Of a DNA stretch of 64,000 nucleotides, positions 34,848 to 42,991 are shown in pieces. The notes beneath the pieces were generated by a model. It saw only the letters and a program-made list of their open reading frames with translations. It was not told where the DNA came from and searched no databases. Made by a program: the position numbers and the translations under genes. Each line of letters opens with the position of its first letter. The first letter of the stretch is position 1. Source of the stretch: an uncultured Mycoplasmatota bacterium (lineage in GTDB: Bacteria > Bacillota_I > Bacilli_A > RF39 > UBA660); assembly GCA_900547775.1 (NCBI GenBank), contig URHW01000004.1, forward strand, positions 5,331 through 69,330, read 5' to 3'.

Positions 34848-35735
34848 TTACTTTTTTCTAACCTTTATCACATCATCACGTTGAATACTACCAATAAGTA
34901 AAGAAGAATTATCATCATGCCTCTCAAAATTATTACTAACTGCTTTCTCATCATAATTAGCATAACAATACTTACACATATGCATACATGAATTATAATC
35001 ACCTATATCAACCATCTGCACGCACTCACACTTCTTCTCTTTTCTTACATTACTACTTTTAAACTTCTTACCAGTTAAAATATACGCTAGTTCATGTGAC
35101 AAACACTCGCCCTTAACAAAACCATACTGAGTTAAATCTTCATCCTCAAAACAAGTCTGTACACTCATCCCATTATCCATAGCACTCTTACTAAAAGCTT
35201 CACCTATTTTTTTATAATCTTCTCTAGTAAATGCTCTATATTTTAAAATATTTTTATTACTTCTAACATTCTTATATTCATCCATAAAAGAGACAATTAT
35301 CTTATTAACATAACCATTAAGATTTTTACACAACTTATCAAACGCTTTAATATGATAATCAACATTATACTTATCACTTAAAAATATTGGATCATATCTC
35401 ACCACCACGTTATCTATACCAAGAACTAAAGATAACTTCTTTACTCCATCAATAATCAATCTCTTATCTGGAATATTAGGCTCTACATCTTTACCATAAG
35501 GAGTTATAGTAACATAAAATAAAACAGGTAACTTTAATATATCTAACTTATTAATCATTGGTAATGGATTCTTACTACAAAACATAATCAAATCCACATC
35601 ACTAAAATAAATTCTACTGACAAGTTTTTGATTAAAAGGATTTCTCACATCAACAAAACCAGCCTCAACCCTATTTATAAACCAATTAGAATAAAAAGCC
35701 GGTATATCAGTTCTACCACTTGCAAACAAAATCAT
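34848..35735 (-). CDS. DUF1848 family protein
   Basis: 295 aa. SGRTDIPAFYSNWF at the start, CSKNPLPM, TITPYG and RYDPIFLSD are DUF1848 motifs, and the C-terminus carries DIGDYNSCMHMCKYCYANYD with closely spaced Cys likely to bind a metal or iron-sulfur cluster. Resembles radical-SAM-like TIM barrels; the reaction is unknown. Overlaps the tRNA-editing gene by 4 bp. Confidence 0.85.
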   Translation of the reverse strand: MILFASGRTDIPAFYSNWFINRVEAGFVDVRNPFNQKLVSRIYFSDVDLIMFCSKNPLPMINKLDILKLPVLFYVTITPYGKDVEPNIPDKRLIIDGVKKLSLVLGIDNVVVRYDPIFLSDKYNVDYHIKAFDKLCKNLNGYVNKIIVSFMDEYKNVRSNKNILKYRAFTREDYKKIGEAFSKSAMDNGMSVQTCFEDEDLTQYGFVKGECLSHELAYILTGKKFKSSNVRKEKKCECVQMVDIGDYNSCMHMCKYCYANYDEKAVSNNFERHDDNSSLLIGSIQRDDVIKVRKK

Positions 35736-36217
35736 AGCTTAGCCTCATAAACCTCATTACCATGCTCTTTAATAATATCCTTTAAATCTTTGACTTTAAG
35801 CCACAACGAAGCCGTATTATCATTCGGATGCATTCCAATAATATCCTCATCGTGAAAATCACTATCCAAATAAAATTTAACTTTTCTTTCATTATCATTA
35901 AGTAACCCTAAAGGACTTACCGCTCCTGGATAAAGACCAAGAATTCTTTCTAAATCCTCACTAGAAGCAAAAGTTAAAGGCCTAGTATTAAACTCTTTTC
36001 TAAACAAAGACAAATTAACACGTTTTGCTTCCCTAACCATAATTAAATAATAATTTTTCTTCTTATCATCACGCACAAATAAATTCTTAGCATTACCTTC
36101 CCTATAAGGAAGTTCAACATCCTTTAAATCATCCATCGAATAAACTGCCTTATGTTCAGTTACCTCGTACCAGATTCCCTTACCCTTAATAAAATTATAA
36201 ACTTCATCTTTATTCAT
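35732..36217 (-). CDS. Prolyl-tRNA editing protein (YbaK/ProX-like)
   Basis: 161 aa from MNKDEVYNFIKGKGI, which follows GGTGA. The YbaK/ProX fold is seen in KNLFVRDDKKKNYYLIMVREAKRVNL and GAVSPLGLLND, with the conserved editing Lys region and HPNDNTASLWL at the end. Deacylates mischarged Ala-tRNA(Pro) or a similar species. First in a set with DUF1848, DUF1653 and DUF2441 genes. Confidence 0.85.
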   Translation of the reverse strand: MNKDEVYNFIKGKGIWYEVTEHKAVYSMDDLKDVELPYREGNAKNLFVRDDKKKNYYLIMVREAKRVNLSLFRKEFNTRPLTFASSEDLERILGLYPGAVSPLGLLNDNERKVKFYLDSDFHDEDIIGMHPNDNTASLWLKVKDLKDIIKEHGNEVYEAKL

Positions 36218-36251
36218 AATATTCACCATCTAACAACAAATATTATAACAT

Positions 36252-36276
36252 AAAAAAAGCAGACATAAAGTCTACT
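36252..36276 (-). terminator. Terminator before the tRNA-editing gene set
   Basis: AAGTAGAC / GTCTGCTT hairpin followed by T7 on the minus strand; ends the 36283-36849 transcript. Confidence 0.72.
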
Positions 36277-36282
36277 TAACAT

Positions 36283-36849
36283 CTATCTTAATCCTTTCGG
36301 TGTCACATCAGACATCCCAGAATCTCCAAACATATCTAAAATTTCATCTGCCTTTTCATCATCATATTTAAATGTAGATACAAGAGCAGCAATAATATCA
36401 CTATCATCAGTTGGTACATAAGAATCATTATCGTCTCCACTCTTCATCTTATCTGTTAAAACAGATTTTAAAATTAAACTAAGATCTCTACTTTCTTTAT
36501 TTAACTGGGCTACACGAATCATATTTTCTCTAATTTCAGCAGTTAAATATTTTACAAAATCTTTTTGAGTTCTAATAAAGAAACTACCCACTAAAGCACT
36601 ACCATATGTTGCTTCATAAGTTCTTCCATTTTCACCAACAATAGAATAAATATACTCACACCACATAGGTCCATCATAACCACCTACAGATAAACTTTCA
36701 GATACTCTATGGCTCACTATGGTCCCCTTAATATAAGCACCATCCTCAAACCCCTCTACATGATTATTATTAGAACCATGAAATACATAAACCTCAGTTC
36801 CATTTGGTATTAAATCTTCACTAATACTAAAATAACCTTTATTTTCCAT
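36283..36849 (-). CDS. Hypothetical cytoplasmic protein
   Basis: 188 aa. Residues 1-95 look like a small beta-barrel (NGTEVYVFHGSNN; AYIKGTIVSHRV; WCEYIYSIVGENGRTYEA), followed by helices and a flexible acidic stretch. No signal or membrane helix. Not recognised. Single gene with its own terminator. Confidence 0.6.
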   Translation of the reverse strand: MENKGYFSISEDLIPNGTEVYVFHGSNNNHVEGFEDGAYIKGTIVSHRVSESLSVGGYDGPMWCEYIYSIVGENGRTYEATYGSALVGSFFIRTQKDFVKYLTAEIRENMIRVAQLNKESRDLSLILKSVLTDKMKSGDDNDSYVPTDDSDIIAALVSTFKYDDEKADEILDMFGDSGMSDVTPKGLR

Positions 36850-36879
36850 ATAAACCTCCTATAAGTGTATTATAACATC

Positions 36880-36904
36880 AAAAAAGAACTCTATTCAAGT
36901 TCTT
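36880..36904 (-). terminator. Terminator after the pseudogene
   Basis: AAGAACT / AGTTCTT hairpin followed by T6 on the minus strand. Confidence 0.7.
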
Positions 36905-36906
36905 AA

Positions 36907-37490
36907 TCTTTTTCAATATAACCACTTATACCTTTAGTATACATATTATCACTTATAGATTTATATCTTTCACCATCATAATCATATGTAAATCCATTGT
37001 AAGCCTTATAAACATCGTTAGTTTCCGTATCATAAACTCTTTCATAACCAAGTGTTACATCACTTTATTTTTGACTCATTATGCACTTCTCTTATTCCAA
37101 GAATCTATTATTCCATCACTAATCTGATTACAAATATTTCTTATACTTTGAAAATTCTTCATTACTGCATCTTGTTGCTGATTAAATCCATTTAAGAAAG
37201 TATCTGTAAATTCTAATGAACTAGCTACTATATTTAAAATTTCTTCCCAGATAACAAATTCATTTTTTGGAGCAGTAATAAATATTGAGTCATACACATT
37301 AAACTTACAAATATCAATTTTTTTTACCAGACATTATATTTTCATTAACATAACAAGACCAATCATCATAAACATACGCTGTAAAAATTCCTTCACCTTT
37401 TATAAAAAAAGATGGATACCCAAGACGAGATGAATACTCACATACATAGTGCACGGGTTCGATACACCTTAAAGGTCTTCTAATAGAATT
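36907..37490 (-). pseudogene. Decayed secreted/lipoprotein-like gene
   Basis: Three pieces of one protein in different frames. RCIEPVHYVCEYSSRLGYPSF leads to NENIMSGKK; a shift in a run of eight A then gives DICKFNVYDSIFITAPKNEF to DSWNKRSA; a stop and shift follow before SDVTLGYERVYDTETNDVYK to the end ISGYIEKD. The last part matches a common C-terminus of uncharacterised Bacillota proteins (SDxxLGYERVYDTxT). The 5' end with a start codon is missing. Internal frame 37079-37297 is only a fragment of it. Confidence 0.72.
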
Positions 37491-37555
37491 ATATCATTCT
37501 TTTATAAATTTACATAGTTGAACCATCAACAATAACTCATTAATTAATATTTAAT

Positions 37556-37597
37556 AAAAAACTACTCTCAAATTAACATGAAAGTAGTTTTTTTATC
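37556..37597. terminator. Bidirectional terminator
   Basis: AAAAACTACT / AGTAGTTTTT inverted repeat with A and T tails on the two sides, between tRNA-Thr and the pseudogene. Confidence 0.7.
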
Positions 37598-37630
37598 ATC
37601 TCTAAAATCAAAGATTTAAATCATTTTAAG

Positions 37631-37706
37631 TGGTGCTGAAAATAGGACTTGAACCTACAACCTACGCGTTACGAGGGCGTTGCTCTACCTATTGAGCTAT
37701 TTCAGC
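37631..37706 (-). tRNA. tRNA-Thr (anticodon CGT)
   Basis: 76 nt with encoded CCA. Acceptor GCTGAAA/TTTCAGC, D-arm GCTC...GAGC, anticodon loop CTCGTAA (anticodon CGT, codon ACG), T-arm GTAGG-TTCAAGT-CCTAT. One C-C mismatch at the loop end of the anticodon stem. Confidence 0.95.
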
Positions 37707-37748
37707 AAACAATTATATTATACCATTACTCTCAAAAAATTCAAACAC

Positions 37749-37773
37749 AAAAAAAGAAGAAATTACTCTTCTT
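37749..37773 (-). terminator. Terminator of the transglutaminase-like operon
   Basis: AGAAGA / TTCTTCT hairpin followed by T7 on the minus strand, over the stop of the last gene. Confidence 0.7.
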
Positions 37774-38083
37774 CCTCTAAATCAGATAACTCTGTACAAA
37801 GCATATTATACTTTTCTTTAATCTTGCTTTTATCTGCTTCCTCTAAAACATACCATCCATTTTCAAACATTACTTCATAAACAGCACGCTGAGCATCAAT
37901 TATCTTATCAAAATCTCTCTTTAACTTCTTATACAAAACCTCATTACTAGCTTCTGTCAAAGCAACAACATAATTCTTACTCATCTCTTTCAAACTAGAA
38001 AGAATACTATTCATATAATCCTTATCATTCATACAAATTCCACAAGGAACTTCAGTCTTACTATTCTTAACTTCCTTACTCAT
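37763..38083 (-). CDS. Small helical hypothetical protein
   Basis: 106 aa from MSKEVKNSK, behind GGTGAGG. Soluble, mostly helical, ends in acidic residues (DLEEEE). One CGIC motif near residue 14. Not recognised. Overlaps the upstream gene by 8 bp; third gene of a unit with the transglutaminase-like gene. Confidence 0.6.
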   Translation of the reverse strand: MSKEVKNSKTEVPCGICMNDKDYMNSILSSLKEMSKNYVVALTEASNEVLYKKLKRDFDKIIDAQRAVYEVMFENGWYVLEEADKSKIKEKYNMLCTELSDLEEEE

Positions 38084-38288
38084 TATCCTCACCACCTAAA
38101 ATATCTAATACTGTATCCATATTATTCATAAATAAATCTGATACCTTTCTTGCACACTTACTAAGCGCTTTATCAGTAAATTCGCTTTCCATATTAATTA
38201 CTGACTTAAAAGCTCCATAATTCCAATTAAAAATATCTGTTAAATAATCTAAATCCTTTGTACTTATCATACTAGGTACTTTTTCCAT
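38076..38288 (-). CDS. Small helical hypothetical protein
   Basis: 70 aa from MEKVPSMISTKDLDYL, preceded by GGGAG at 8 nt. A longer frame to 38354 would run through a terminator-like hairpin and overlap the gene upstream, so it is not used. Helical (ESEFTDKALSKCARKVSDLFMN). Unknown. Confidence 0.6.
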   Translation of the reverse strand: MEKVPSMISTKDLDYLTDIFNWNYGAFKSVINMESEFTDKALSKCARKVSDLFMNNMDTVLDILGGEDNE

Positions 38289-38317
38289 ATTATCAACTCC
38301 CACTATTATTATGGTCC

Positions 38318-38346
38318 AAAAAAAAGAAATAATACTACTTATTTCT
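38318..38346 (-). terminator. Terminator-like hairpin after the transglutaminase-like gene
   Basis: AGAAATAA / TTATTTCT arms and T8 on the minus strand, overlapping the stop codon. May attenuate the two small genes downstream. Confidence 0.7.
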
Positions 38347-39786
38347 TCCTTCATTAATTCGTCTTAAAGTCTTAACAAGTTCTAGTCTCTCCTTATCATA
38401 CAGAAGTTTATCACTCGTCCCTTTAGGTATTGTTTTAAACTCCCTTAAACTAGTAACATTCTTATACTCATCTCTATCATTAAATAGAATATATGCAATA
38501 AAATTAGCTCTTGTCTCTCTTCTTCTAGCAACACGTACAACATCTTCAAAATCTAGTTCATAATCTGCTCCATAAACAAATTGACTTCTTCTAACAAAAT
38601 ATAATAGTCTCAAAAACTCATCATAACCTAAATTATTCTCAAATAGTTTTAGATAAGTTAAATGCAAAAGATCTATATCATACTTAGTAATATTATCCTT
38701 TGCTGCAATATCACGTAAAAGAACTAGCCCTTCATTATAACCTAACTTAGTAAATTCCTCTTCCAAACGTTCAAAAAGTGTACCAAACATTCTCTTACTA
38801 ATTTTTATATCCTTACTTGCTCCTAACTTAATAAGCTGTGTACAATTATTAAAACTCCTTAAAAGATTCCCACCACTTGCACTTCTACCTACCGCACTAA
38901 GAGCACTGACTTTCTTACACCTCTCACTAAATACTGGTGAAAGACCAAACCAATAGTACTTAGAAACAAATCCAATATCCTTTTCACTATTCCTAGAATC
39001 CCATGTTGGATCAAACTCTAAGAAACTATGAAAATTATACTTATCATCATTTATATAACTGACCACAGTAGCATGACCATCATATTTATTAAGCATATTT
39101 ATATAAGTTTTCACATAAGTAGAAATTCCAATCAAATTAGCAATCGCACTAAATAAATTAGAATAACCTAAACAAACTATACTCTCACCAAGAGTAACCC
39201 TCGAAAGAGATGTGGAATTAGAATAATTCTTATCTTCTTTATATATTCTTGTCTTTAAATAATCATATAAAAACATCAATTTTTCTAAAGGACTAAGTTT
39301 TCCATCATCAAGTTTCTTTGCAAAATCAAAAACTACCTCTAAAGACTCTTTCATCTCATTAACTGAAACAACCTCAGTATTATAAATATTCTTTATCATG
39401 GGCGTAGCCGCATAATCTAAAGTACAAAAATGATACACATCAGTTAAATCCATATCATCAGTATCAATAATTGTCTTATAAGGAAAACTCTTAAAAAAAT
39501 CACGAACCTGTTCTACTGAAACACCTTTATTTAAAGCAATCTTAATACTCTCAAATCCGCTAAAATCTTCAAAATAAGGCATATTTTTAACTTGATAAAC
39601 CTCATCAATAAGTGTATCATCATACGCTGCATCTAAAAGTATTCTATTTTCATCAATAAAATCCTGTCGAAGATCACTATTATTAATAACATCTTTAAGT
39701 CTATTTAAATTACTTACCCTTAAACATATAGTGTCATCCCTAAATGAAAAAGAATCTTCATCAGCAAAAGTAACTATTAATTTCAT
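38335..39786 (-). CDS. Transglutaminase-like fold protein, unknown substrate
   Basis: 483 aa, cytoplasmic. Residues 170-290 have the order Cys (SIVCLGYSNLFSAIANLIG), His (DGHATVVSYIND) and Asp (FLEFDPTWDS), the catalytic triad pattern of transglutaminase-like cysteine proteases. N- and C-terminal helical parts are not recognised. No export signal, so an intracellular or peptide role is likely. Confidence 0.65.
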   Translation of the reverse strand: MKLIVTFADEDSFSFRDDTICLRVSNLNRLKDVINNSDLRQDFIDENRILLDAAYDDTLIDEVYQVKNMPYFEDFSGFESIKIALNKGVSVEQVRDFFKSFPYKTIIDTDDMDLTDVYHFCTLDYAATPMIKNIYNTEVVSVNEMKESLEVVFDFAKKLDDGKLSPLEKLMFLYDYLKTRIYKEDKNYSNSTSLSRVTLGESIVCLGYSNLFSAIANLIGISTYVKTYINMLNKYDGHATVVSYINDDKYNFHSFLEFDPTWDSRNSEKDIGFVSKYYWFGLSPVFSERCKKVSALSAVGRSASGGNLLRSFNNCTQLIKLGASKDIKISKRMFGTLFERLEEEFTKLGYNEGLVLLRDIAAKDNITKYDIDLLHLTYLKLFENNLGYDEFLRLLYFVRRSQFVYGADYELDFEDVVRVARRRETRANFIAYILFNDRDEYKNVTSLREFKTIPKGTSDKLLYDKERLELVKTLRRINEGRNK

Positions 39787-39842
39787 AAAATCACCTATTC
39801 TACTACTAATAATATTACAATAAAATGAATATAAAGTCCATT

Positions 39843-39866
39843 AAAAAAGACCAGCATTTTGGTCTT
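39843..39866 (-). terminator. Terminator of the YtxH operon
   Basis: AAGACCA / TGGTCTT hairpin followed by T6 on the minus strand. Confidence 0.78.
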
Positions 39867-40298
39867 CTACTTATTCTTAGCTAACTTTTTAGGTTCAGGT
39901 TTTTCAATAGCATCAATTGCTTTATTTAATACCTCAACAGTTTTTTTTCTAACATCATCAGCAGCCTTTTCTAAAACTGGTGTTCCTTTTTCAACTGCCA
40001 TATTATAAAGTTCTTCAGCTTTAATTTGAATCATCTTAGCTTTTTCTTTAACCACAGAAGCAACCTTTTCTTGATCTAAATCAGCAAGTTCCTTCTTTAA
40101 TTCTTTAATCTTTTTTTCTAAAGATTTCTTAACATCATCATACTCTAGTTCTTTAACCTTATCCCAAAGTTCGTTAATCTTAATAGTTAACTCCTTTCTA
40201 GTCTCAGAACCTTTCTTTGGTGCAAATAATATTCCAAGTCCAGCTCCTATTGCTAAACCAGTTAATAAACTGCATCCTTTTCCACTATTTTTACTCAT
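39867..40298 (-). CDS. YtxH domain protein
   Basis: 143 aa from MSKNSGKGCSLLTGLAIG. A short glycine-rich membrane segment (LLTGLAIGAGLGILFAPKKGSETR) is the YtxH motif, followed by a long charged helix that could form a coiled coil. General-stress-associated envelope protein in Bacilli. Overlaps the DUF948 gene by 8 bp. Confidence 0.88.
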   Translation of the reverse strand: MSKNSGKGCSLLTGLAIGAGLGILFAPKKGSETRKELTIKINELWDKVKELEYDDVKKSLEKKIKELKKELADLDQEKVASVVKEKAKMIQIKAEELYNMAVEKGTPVLEKAADDVRKKTVEVLNKAIDAIEKPEPKKLAKNK

Positions 40299-40584
40299 AA
40301 AAATCATCCTCATCCTTTCTTCTTTTTAATCCAGTAATCTTATTAATCAAACCTACTACTCCCTGAGTCAATTTTCCACCTAGATAAGCCATTTTATTTG
40401 ATACACCATCAATAAACCCAAATACTGTATCAAGTGTTGCTACTTTTTTAGAAACATCATCCAAAATAGCATTTGTCTTATCTATAGTAATTATAAGTTT
40501 AATTCCTAAAATAATACCTATAACTAGTAAAATAATAAGTAATAAATAAATAATTACTGGTAACGCTGTTGTTAATCCTTCCAT
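40291..40584 (-). CDS. DUF948-like membrane protein (YtxG-like)
   Basis: 97 aa. One N-terminal helix (ALPVIIYLLLIILLVIGIILG) and a helix with the DUF948 heptads (TNAILDDVSKKVATLDTVFGFIDGVSNK). Next to YtxH as in ytxG-ytxH. Shares a base with the upstream stop. Confidence 0.78.
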   Translation of the reverse strand: MEGLTTALPVIIYLLLIILLVIGIILGIKLIITIDKTNAILDDVSKKVATLDTVFGFIDGVSNKMAYLGGKLTQGVVGLINKITGLKRRKDEDDFYE

Positions 40585-41357
40585 TATTCTTCATCCTCAC
40601 TTTCTTTATTTTTTTCTTCATACATTGAATCGATTAAATTAAATAAATCGTTTTCAAGTGTATCTTCCTTAGTTTCATTTACTGGGGCTTCTTCTAATAC
40701 AGGTTCATCTTTTTCCTCTATAACCTCAGCATCTATCTTCTTATCTTCATCTTTAGAAGTTAAAATCTCATCTAAACTCTTTAAAGGTTCAGTAAACTCA
40801 TCTTCTTCAACCTCAATCTTAGTTGTTTCTTTACTAACCTTCTTTTTCTTTTCTTCAACTCCATAAGCCTTTTTTCTTACTTCATCTAAATCTGGTGCTT
40901 TAACACCCATATCAGTTTTTACAATAACATCATCTTTAGTATAATTCTGATCCAATATTCCATACACAGGTGAAATAATTGGTGTAGGTTTAAAAGGCTT
41001 ACTAGGTTCCTTCTTACGAGGCTCCTCCTTTAAGAACTTACTATAATCCATCCTTCTTTCATCCTTCTTAGGCTCAATCGGAGCACTTCTTCTAGGAGTA
41101 TAATCAAAATCAAAATCATCTCTAACTTCTCTTACCCTAGTTTTAGGTTTCTCCTCTTCAAAATCATCAAGTGGAAAATTAAAATTGCTACTTCTAGTAG
41201 GAATCACTTCCTCCTTAGGCATCTTAACTTCCTTAATTGGGTTAACCTCTCTCTTAGGTTCTTCCCTAACAGGTTTCTTCTCTTCTTTAGTTATTACTGG
41301 TATCTCTTCTTCTTCAACATCAAAGAGTACATCTTTTAATTTCTTAAAAACACTCAT
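40584..41357 (-). CDS. Charged disordered protein with SPVYGILDQNY motif
   Basis: 257 aa, rich in Glu, Lys and Pro, mostly disordered, no membrane part. The one ordered stretch (FKPTPIISPVYGILDQNYTKDDV) is found in similar proteins of Erysipelotrichia-like bacteria. Begins MSVFKKLKDVLFDVEEEE, an amphipathic helix that could touch the membrane. Function unknown; in one operon with trmB, a lipoprotein, DUF948 and YtxH. Confidence 0.65.
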   Translation of the reverse strand: MSVFKKLKDVLFDVEEEEIPVITKEEKKPVREEPKREVNPIKEVKMPKEEVIPTRSSNFNFPLDDFEEEKPKTRVREVRDDFDFDYTPRRSAPIEPKKDERRMDYSKFLKEEPRKKEPSKPFKPTPIISPVYGILDQNYTKDDVIVKTDMGVKAPDLDEVRKKAYGVEEKKKKVSKETTKIEVEEDEFTEPLKSLDEILTSKDEDKKIDAEVIEEKDEPVLEEAPVNETKEDTLENDLFNLIDSMYEEKNKESEDEE

Positions 41358-41368
41358 TTTATCACTCC

Positions 41369-41998
41369 TTATTTAATCACATCTAAATCCGGAACTTTAT
41401 CGTCGCCTTCATAATTACCATATTCTTTATATACTTCTAAGAAATTACTATCACTAGCATCTTCATCAAACACACTAAACTTTTCTTCAGAAGAAGTAAC
41501 CTCATCAATAGATAACAAGTTCTTAACAATATCATCCGTATATGTAATAGTAGATAAAACAATCATCGCATTAGTAACGCTTTTATTAATATCTTCCTTC
41601 TCTACTATCACTTCTATTTTAGCATAATTATACATAATTTCAATTAGATATTTATCATTTTTTTCATTTATTTCTAAATATCCCTTATCATCAAGTGTCA
41701 TACTTAAATAAGCATTTTCATTAACTTTATAACTAAGTTCTGTCTTTTTTAAATAACTAACTAAGTCAACATACAAGTAATATTTATACTTATCATCATT
41801 AAGTATCTCATTATATTTTTTAGACGAATTAACATTAAGTCCTTGTGGTAAATAATACTTATAACCAGTCCTATACTCATTATAACTATTTATCTTAGAA
41901 CCTAATACTTCTTTTGTTATATCTTGAACACTAGCATTATTAATATTAGTGCATCCACAAAGTAATAAAAGAGTTATTACCAAAATATATTTTTTCAT
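41369..41998 (-). CDS. Lipoprotein, unknown
   Basis: 209 aa from MKKYILVITLLLLCGC, behind GGAGACTAT; lipobox LLCGC puts the lipidated Cys at residue 14 to 16. Globular alpha/beta domain after it, with an acidic tail. Sits 8 bp after trmB. Not recognised. Confidence 0.72.
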   Translation of the reverse strand: MKKYILVITLLLLCGCTNINNASVQDITKEVLGSKINSYNEYRTGYKYYLPQGLNVNSSKKYNEILNDDKYKYYLYVDLVSYLKKTELSYKVNENAYLSMTLDDKGYLEINEKNDKYLIEIMYNYAKIEVIVEKEDINKSVTNAMIVLSTITYTDDIVKNLLSIDEVTSSEEKFSVFDEDASDSNFLEVYKEYGNYEGDDKVPDLDVIK

Positions 41999-42024
41999 AT
42001 AGTCTCCTACAAACATTATACCAG

Positions 42025-42639
42025 TTATTTATCATTTGGTAAACTTTTTATAACATCTGCATAATTTATTGTCTGACCTAAACTAATAAACTTATTCTCA
42101 TATTCACTTCTAACATTAGGAATATCACTATTAGTTAAATCTAAAGAAATCTTATTAAACTTATATCCATAATTATTGAACATCTCTAACGAATAAGCAA
42201 ATAATCCCTTATTATCAGTCTTCTGAATAATATGAACATCACTTTTAGAAATCTTCTCATAAAGTGGTAAAAAAGTTTCACTAGTTAATCTTCTTTTAGC
42301 ATGTCTAGTCTTAGGCCATGGATCACTAAAATTTAAATATATTGTATCAACATTATGATCAAAATAATCACAAATATTCTTAGCGTCAAAACACATAAAT
42401 CTTAAATTACATGGAATATCCTCTATCTTCTGCACTGCTCTAACTAATACAGAAGGATACTTCTCAATACCAATAAAATTTACATCCGGATTATTCCTCG
42501 CCATCCCAATAATAAAATCACCCTTACCAGTACCAATCTCAATACATAACTTCTTCTTATCATTAAAAGGATTAGCTTCTACAAGTAATCCACTATTTAT
42601 TAAAATATTATTTGCATCTTTAACATTTCTTAATCTCAT
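42025..42639 (-). CDS. trmB: tRNA (guanine-N7-)-methyltransferase
   Basis: 204 aa. SAM-binding IEIGTGKGDFIIGMA at residues 33-47, FIGIEKYPSVLVRA, and the TrmB signature LNFSDPWPKTRHAKRRL. Makes m7G46 in tRNA. First gene of the YtxH operon. Confidence 0.95.
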   Translation of the reverse strand: MRLRNVKDANNILINSGLLVEANPFNDKKKLCIEIGTGKGDFIIGMARNNPDVNFIGIEKYPSVLVRAVQKIEDIPCNLRFMCFDAKNICDYFDHNVDTIYLNFSDPWPKTRHAKRRLTSETFLPLYEKISKSDVHIIQKTDNKGLFAYSLEMFNNYGYKFNKISLDLTNSDIPNVRSEYENKFISLGQTINYADVIKSLPNDK

Positions 42640-42694
42640 AAATCCTCCATTAAACTTTTATTCACTCTTACATATATTATTGTAGAGGTGAATT

Positions 42695-42991
42695 ATGAAA
42701 AAAGACCGAAACTCATTTTTCCAAGAATACGGCTTTAATAGTTATAATAACAACTACCAGCAAATGCCTAACATGAGTGCTCCTATGAACATGCCAATGA
42801 ACACTCAAATGCAAGCAAACTCTTCATTTTATGCTGGACCTGTTGCTGGCACTTCTGAAGAACTAGATGCCAGAATCTCTAAGCTAGAAAGACAAGTATC
42901 AAGACTAGAAACCAGAATCTCTAACTTAGAAAAAGGTACTACCACTAATCCAAGTGATTATAACTATTCAAGCAATATGTACATGCTTTAA
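42695..42991 (+). CDS. Small coiled-coil protein, unknown
   Basis: 98 aa. Met/Asn/Gln-rich N-terminus (QQMPNMSAPMNMPMNTQMQ), then a heptad coiled coil (DARISKLERQVSRLETRISNLEKG) and a short tail. Ribosome site GAGGTG upstream. Similar small proteins occur in Bacilli near spore-coat genes, but this is only a resemblance. Terminator within the 3' end of the convergent flippase gene. Confidence 0.65.
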   Translation: MKKDRNSFFQEYGFNSYNNNYQQMPNMSAPMNMPMNTQMQANSSFYAGPVAGTSEELDARISKLERQVSRLETRISNLEKGTTTNPSDYNYSSNMYML

